From Pseudobutyrivibrio sp. UBA3626 (lineage in GTDB: Bacteria; Bacillota; Clostridia; Lachnospirales; Lachnospiraceae), in contig DFLF01000012.1 of the NCBI GenBank assembly GCA_002373675.1, forward strand, positions 1 to 64,000: a stretch of 64,000 nucleotides of DNA, read 5' to 3'. Shown piece by piece: positions 60,169 to 64,000 of this stretch. The translations under genes were made by a program, and so were the position numbers. Positions within the stretch are counted from its first letter, which is position 1. Each line of letters starts with the position of its first letter. The notes under the pieces were generated by a model. The model searched no databases, was not told the DNA's origin, and was given only the letters and a program-made list of their open reading frames with translations.

Positions 60169-61245
60169 ATGTCGCAGCTTATTACGGAATCGGATATAAT
60201 AGTTGATGTGCCTTATTGTGCTAGTTCTTTTTTGATGCACAGAATGATTTATGACGGAAAAAAAGCATTTAGCAAAAACTATCCGCCGAGATTGTATAGA
60301 GGAAGAAAAAATGTTGACATGGTTTATACTAGCGATGACCTTGAAAAATCTCTAAAAAGACAAATTGAAGAGAGTACAGCTGATGGGAAAACAGCTATTG
60401 CACTTAGTGGTGGTATTGATTCGGCAATTATGGCACGTTTTATGCCCAAAGGTTCTAAATCATATACATTTAAGTGTATAGTACCAGGGAAAAAAGTTGA
60501 GGATGAAACTGAACAGGCTGCTAGATATGCCGAGGAGTGTGGTTTGAAGCATGAAATAATAGAAATATATTGGGAAGATGCTCTTGATTATTCTCCCCTA
60601 TTGATGACACATAAAGGTGCTCCGATTCATTCTATAGAATTTCAAATTTATAAAGCATGTGCAAAAGCTAAAAATGATGGATTTAAGCGTATTATTTTTG
60701 GCGAAAGTGCGGATAATAATTATGGAGGAATGAGTAAATTAGTTGAGGGGATTTGGCTGTTTGGGGAATATGTTGATAGATATTCATATGTTAAACCCTA
60801 TCACGTTTTAAAAGATTACAGAATGGTTTTAGAACCATTTATTAAGCACACGGATGTTAAAGGATATGTTGATCCTCATGAGCATTGTCGAAACGAGTTT
60901 TTTAGAGAGGCGATGGGAACCTATAATAATCCAGCAGAAACCGCTGGAATAGAAATGATATGTCCTTATGCTAATACTTATATGGCATGTGACATGGATT
61001 TCGAACGTATACGGGCAGGAGAGGGGAAATACCTGATAAGGGAGATATTTAAAAGGCTTTATCCAGGATGGGATATGCCACAAAAACTTCCAATGCCACG
61101 TCCAATGAATGAATGGATGGCTAACTGGCAGGGACCGCTAAGATCAGAATTTTGGCCTAATTGTACCCAAAATATGACAGGAGACCAGAAATGGCTGGTT
61201 TGGTCATTAGAAAAATTTTTAAATATAATAGAGGAGAAAGTTTAA
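60169..61245 (+). CDS. Asparagine-synthase-like PP-loop ATP pyrophosphatase
   Basis: A 358-residue enzyme of the N-type ATP pyrophosphatase superfamily. The PP-loop is TAIALSGGIDSAIMARFMP (near residues 76-95). KRIIFGESADNNYGGMSK (about 165-182) corresponds to the second conserved region of asparagine synthase C-terminal domains. No glutamine amidotransferase domain is present, so the nitrogen donor or nucleophile is unknown. It probably adenylates a carboxylate (or carbonyl) and joins it to an amine. ATG at 60169 lies 6 nt after GGAGGAGG; an ATG at 60163 abuts it. Sandwiched between tagD and a DUF362 gene with tight coupling, it may modify the polymer or its precursor. Confidence 0.8.
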   Translation: MSQLITESDIIVDVPYCASSFLMHRMIYDGKKAFSKNYPPRLYRGRKNVDMVYTSDDLEKSLKRQIEESTADGKTAIALSGGIDSAIMARFMPKGSKSYTFKCIVPGKKVEDETEQAARYAEECGLKHEIIEIYWEDALDYSPLLMTHKGAPIHSIEFQIYKACAKAKNDGFKRIIFGESADNNYGGMSKLVEGIWLFGEYVDRYSYVKPYHVLKDYRMVLEPFIKHTDVKGYVDPHEHCRNEFFREAMGTYNNPAETAGIEMICPYANTYMACDMDFERIRAGEGKYLIREIFKRLYPGWDMPQKLPMPRPMNEWMANWQGPLRSEFWPNCTQNMTGDQKWLVWSLEKFLNIIEEKV

Positions 61246-62456
61246 TGAAACAAGTTTCAATAGCTAGGTGTGAAAACTATAATACAGATTTGGTGTCAGA
61301 GTCTTTAGACAGTCTACTCATAAGCTTGGGAATGGACGGTGAAAATCCTTTTGGGGCATTTATTAAACCTGGAATGCGAGTAACCATAAAGCCTAACTGG
61401 GTTGCATCTAGATGGCGTAAATCATGTAATCATGTAGATGACCTTTATTGCGTCATTACACATCCCGCAGTAATAGAAGCTGTAGCAGATAGGGTGGCAA
61501 TGGCGCTTGAAGGAAAGGGCGAAATCATTATTGCTGATAATCCGTCTATAGATGCAGATTTTGAAGAATTGATGGAATTTACCAATATTCGGAGGTTGGA
61601 AAACAAATATAATGTTCCGTGTCATATTTATGATTTGAGACCATTGGTGTGTCCGTCATTGGATGTGTATGGAAAAAAAGACAAAATGGTTGAGGCTTTT
61701 GGAGATCCTAACGGGCAGATTGAGATTAATCTAGGGGAGAAGTCACTTCTTTGTGATGTCGATTCTAAACTATTTAGAGGTGTTTTTGATGAACGTGAGG
61801 AAACAGTGGCATCTCATACGGGTGAAACTCAGTTATATACAATGGCAAGGAGTATTTATGATGCAGATGTGTTTATTTCAATACCTAAGTTGAAAACACA
61901 TCAAAAAGTTGGTGCCACATTAAATCTAAAGGGTCTTGTTGGTTCCATTACAAAAAAGAATCAGCTAGTACATTGGAGAATAGGAACACCTGAAACTGGA
62001 GGAGACGAATATCCCGATAAAGAGAGCTACGATAGAGCTTATGCTAGTGGAATACTTCACCGTGGTTCCTGGCCAGGAAATGATACGATATGGCGTATGG
62101 TAGTAGACCTATACAAGACTTTGATTACAAATGAACATCAAAAGCGCTTTACTGTGATAGATGGAATCATGGGTGGGGAGGGTCAAGGACCGTTTTGCCC
62201 AAACTCAAAGATGTCAAAAACTTTGATTTGCTCTGATGATTTTCTTGCTGCAGATATCGTTGCTGTTAGATACATGGGATTGAATCCACACAAGATAAAA
62301 TACTTGAGTTATTTTATGGATGAGTGGAATATTGATATTGACAATGATATTGCTGTGACTTTGAATGGAAACATTAAGAGGGACTACTTTTCCTCAGTCT
62401 CTGCATATGAGGATTTTAAGGTTATTGATGCGTGGAAAGATATAAAGATTCATTAG
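61245..62456 (+). CDS. DUF362 family protein
   Basis: A 403-residue protein matching the DUF362 pattern: GMRVTIKPNWVAS near residue 45, ADVFISIPKLKTHQKVGATLNLKGLVGSI near 205-235, and FTVIDGIMGGEGQGPFCP near 300. No ferredoxin-type CxxCxxC cluster is seen, although some DUF362 proteins carry one. Function is not established. The start (TAATG overlap with the previous stop) follows GAGGAG and shows tight coupling to the PP-loop gene. Co-occurrence suggests the two act in one modification step. Longer readings would run into the upstream gene and are rejected. Confidence 0.85.
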   Translation: MKQVSIARCENYNTDLVSESLDSLLISLGMDGENPFGAFIKPGMRVTIKPNWVASRWRKSCNHVDDLYCVITHPAVIEAVADRVAMALEGKGEIIIADNPSIDADFEELMEFTNIRRLENKYNVPCHIYDLRPLVCPSLDVYGKKDKMVEAFGDPNGQIEINLGEKSLLCDVDSKLFRGVFDEREETVASHTGETQLYTMARSIYDADVFISIPKLKTHQKVGATLNLKGLVGSITKKNQLVHWRIGTPETGGDEYPDKESYDRAYASGILHRGSWPGNDTIWRMVVDLYKTLITNEHQKRFTVIDGIMGGEGQGPFCPNSKMSKTLICSDDFLAADIVAVRYMGLNPHKIKYLSYFMDEWNIDIDNDIAVTLNGNIKRDYFSSVSAYEDFKVIDAWKDIKIH

Positions 62457-62482
62457 TCGTAATGAGGGAGGTTAAAGAAGTA

Positions 62483-64000
62483 ATGCTTGAGTCTCAGGAG
62501 ATTCTCCTACAACTTGTAAAGGAGCTGGATGATATATGCAAAAGAAATAATATTACATACTACCTTATAGGTGGAAGTGCTCTTGGAGCAGTGAGACATC
62601 ATGGGTTTTTGCCGTGGGATGATGATGCTGATATAGTGATGGATCATGAGAATTATATGAGATTTGTTGAAGTTATGAAAAATCCAGCAAATCTACCGCC
62701 TAATCGTGCCTATGAAGATCCGTTTATTGAACCATATACTCAAGTAAATGTTTTTGGCAGGTATTCAGCCGTAGATACTACATGTATATTTGATGTATTG
62801 AATTACTATCCTAGTGTACACGGTATAAAGGTGGATGTATTTCATCTTATACCTTGTCCTGACGAAGGGGAGGAAAGGGATGCATTTTTAGAAAAGTTTC
62901 GGTGTTGGGGTGAGCTCGTTCACCCAATTGCAAGGAATCGTCAGATGAATGCGGAACTATATCGTTCATTATTAAGTCAGATGGATTGTGTGGGTGTCGG
63001 GCGACTTAGGAAGAAGCTATTTGATGAATTGCATATAGAAGATTATAAGGACTCATCCCAATATCTATATGTGTACGAGCGGGATCATATTTTTTATAAC
63101 AAGGATGTATTTGGTGTTCCTAAGTTTTTCACATTCGAGGATTGCAAGCTTCCAGTACCTACTAAATATACTGAACATTTTAGGATTCTTTTTGGGGATG
63201 ACTGGTTTCTTATACCCGATGCCGACGGTCAAATCATGCATCATGTGGCACAAGACACAAAGCGTAGCTATAAAGAATATACTGTTGATTACCTAAAATA
63301 TGAATCTTCAAATATGCTTGAATTTCACAGGGAATTGAAATATTTCACTTTTAAAGTGTGGGAGAAGCAAAGAGATATTGCAGATCATCAAACAGTATTA
63401 AGAAAAAAACTCACTGAATTAAAGGCTGAAATGCTGTGGGAAAGAGAAAAAGATATAATTGTAGAAGCGTTAGAGAATAAGGATTATGCTCTTGTATTTG
63501 AATTGTTGGATCCTTATCTTAGTGAACAGTTTAATACATATTCTGACCGATGGGAGATGTTTTTGGAGGTTAATAAAGAACTATTTGTTACGGCATTAAA
63601 AGCATTCTTATATACTTCACAAAATAAGAAGGCACGAAAATTGCTTTTGATGGCTCCGGACGATTACATTGATGATGAGATTATGAAATATAAGGAGTTA
63701 CTTGCATGCAAAGATGGTCTGATAAAAATGTCAGAGGAGGGTGAAACTTCTTCAAATATGCTTCAGGTAGTAGAGAAAGCTCTTTTATTGCATAGTAATG
63801 ATAGGGATTTGCTGCTTACTCAGGTAAAGCTTCTTGTGAATATTGACGCTATTGGTAATCAAAGCGTTATTGAGAAAATATGTGCCGATTTTCCAGAGGA
63901 TGGTGAGTTCAACGCAGTGAAGGCTAGGCTTTGTGAATTGACAGGTCGATTGAAACGGGCGAAGGAACTATATGAAGAAGCATTATTACAGACTAAAAAT
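62483..64000 (+). CDS. LicD family phosphotransferase with C-terminal helical extension (3' end outside window)
   Basis: Open to the end of the window: 506 residues visible, no stop. The N-terminal LicD nucleotidyltransferase fold is clear: LLQLVKELDDICKRNNITYYLIGGSALGAVRHHGFLPWDDDADIVM, with the metal aspartates, then KVDVFHLIPCP. LicD enzymes transfer phosphocholine or related groups from CDP-activated donors onto teichoic acids and glycans. From about residue 300 the sequence is helical with TPR-like repeats ending RLKRAKELYEEALL. ATG at 62483 follows GGGAGGT at 10 nt; an ATG at 62462 lies before that site. No choline uptake or licC gene is visible. Confidence 0.88.
   Translation, partial: MLESQEILLQLVKELDDICKRNNITYYLIGGSALGAVRHHGFLPWDDDADIVMDHENYMRFVEVMKNPANLPPNRAYEDPFIEPYTQVNVFGRYSAVDTTCIFDVLNYYPSVHGIKVDVFHLIPCPDEGEERDAFLEKFRCWGELVHPIARNRQMNAELYRSLLSQMDCVGVGRLRKKLFDELHIEDYKDSSQYLYVYERDHIFYNKDVFGVPKFFTFEDCKLPVPTKYTEHFRILFGDDWFLIPDADGQIMHHVAQDTKRSYKEYTVDYLKYESSNMLEFHRELKYFTFKVWEKQRDIADHQTVLRKKLTELKAEMLWEREKDIIVEALENKDYALVFELLDPYLSEQFNTYSDRWEMFLEVNKELFVTALKAFLYTSQNKKARKLLLMAPDDYIDDEIMKYKELLACKDGLIKMSEEGETSSNMLQVVEKALLLHSNDRDLLLTQVKLLVNIDAIGNQSVIEKICADFPEDGEFNAVKARLCELTGRLKRAKELYEEALLQTKN

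Noticed and set aside
61161..61244. Longer N-terminus for the DUF362 protein
   Set aside because: It would overlap the PP-loop gene in another frame by 85 bp; the ATG at 61245 has a good ribosome site and the family start.
63065..63296. Small open frames on both strands near 63.1-63.3 kb
   Set aside because: They lie inside the long LicD reading frame, which is open from 62483 to the window end.

Overview
The window looks like chromosomal DNA of a low-GC anaerobic Firmicute, most likely a member of the Lachnospiraceae (genus not resolved). Support comes from strong AT bias with AGA-rich arginine codons, purine-rich Shine-Dalgarno sites, and anaerobe genes (pyruvate formate-lyase with its activase, superoxide reductase, rubrerythrin). 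A DUF5688 protein and the gene orders nusB-xseA-xseB-ispA-dxs-tlyA-nadK-argR-recN and DUF1385-prmC-prfA fit the same group.

Layout. 1-469: tail of a sensor histidine kinase. About 590-4560: a minimal integrative mobilizable element (relaxase, MobC-like protein, hairpin-rich putative oriT, excisionase, tyrosine integrase, no cargo). 4576-10830: ychF, then purine salvage (punA, mtaD-like amidohydrolase), a 58-residue membrane protein whose gene overlaps alaS, and alaS. 10866-13430: chemotaxis receptor, superoxide reductase, rubrerythrin. 13431-17246: recA with a perfect SOS box, recX, rny. 17286-20211: a Nudix hydrolase and the shikimate genes aroE (reverse), aroD, aroK. 20264-28225: tRNA-Arg(CCG), an SH3 protein, an RluF-type pseudouridine synthase that seems to start at ATC, ligA, a MetA with the acetyl-CoA-type Glu111, rho, and an orphan HlyD adaptor. 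28280-41963: rpmE with a structured leader, DUF1385/prmC/prfA, an Asp23-like gene, then the isoprenoid and recombination operon ending in recN and a diguanylate cyclase. 42017-46229 (reverse): DUF5688, tRNA-Thr(CGU), pflA, pflB.

Two parts stand out. First, the pflB leader carries a clear ZMP/ZTP (pfl-motif) riboswitch fused to a terminator, which ties formate production to folate one-carbon status. Second, 46490-64000 is an accessory cell-surface polysaccharide or teichoic-acid-like locus. It contains a polyprenyl sugar-phosphate transferase, GT4 and GT2 glycosyltransferases, a COG5610-like protein, an ABC-2 export permease, and an ABC ATPase fused behind a signal peptide, an extracellular cohesin-like domain and a membrane span. 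A Phd/ParE-type toxin-antitoxin pair follows, then two TagF-like polymerases, a TagD cytidylyltransferase, an asparagine-synthase-like PP-loop enzyme, a DUF362 protein and a LicD protein that runs off the end.

Three sigma-A-type promoters in that locus carry the palindrome AATACT-NN-AGTATT, four copies in all. In two promoters it lies inside the 17-bp spacer, and a 35-bp promoter module is nearly duplicated between 48285 and 55013. A 105-residue XRE repressor is encoded on the opposite strand inside the locus, and its 3' end overlaps the first target gene. I infer a dedicated on/off regulon for surface polysaccharide. All functions are read from sequence by motif and context; no database search was run.
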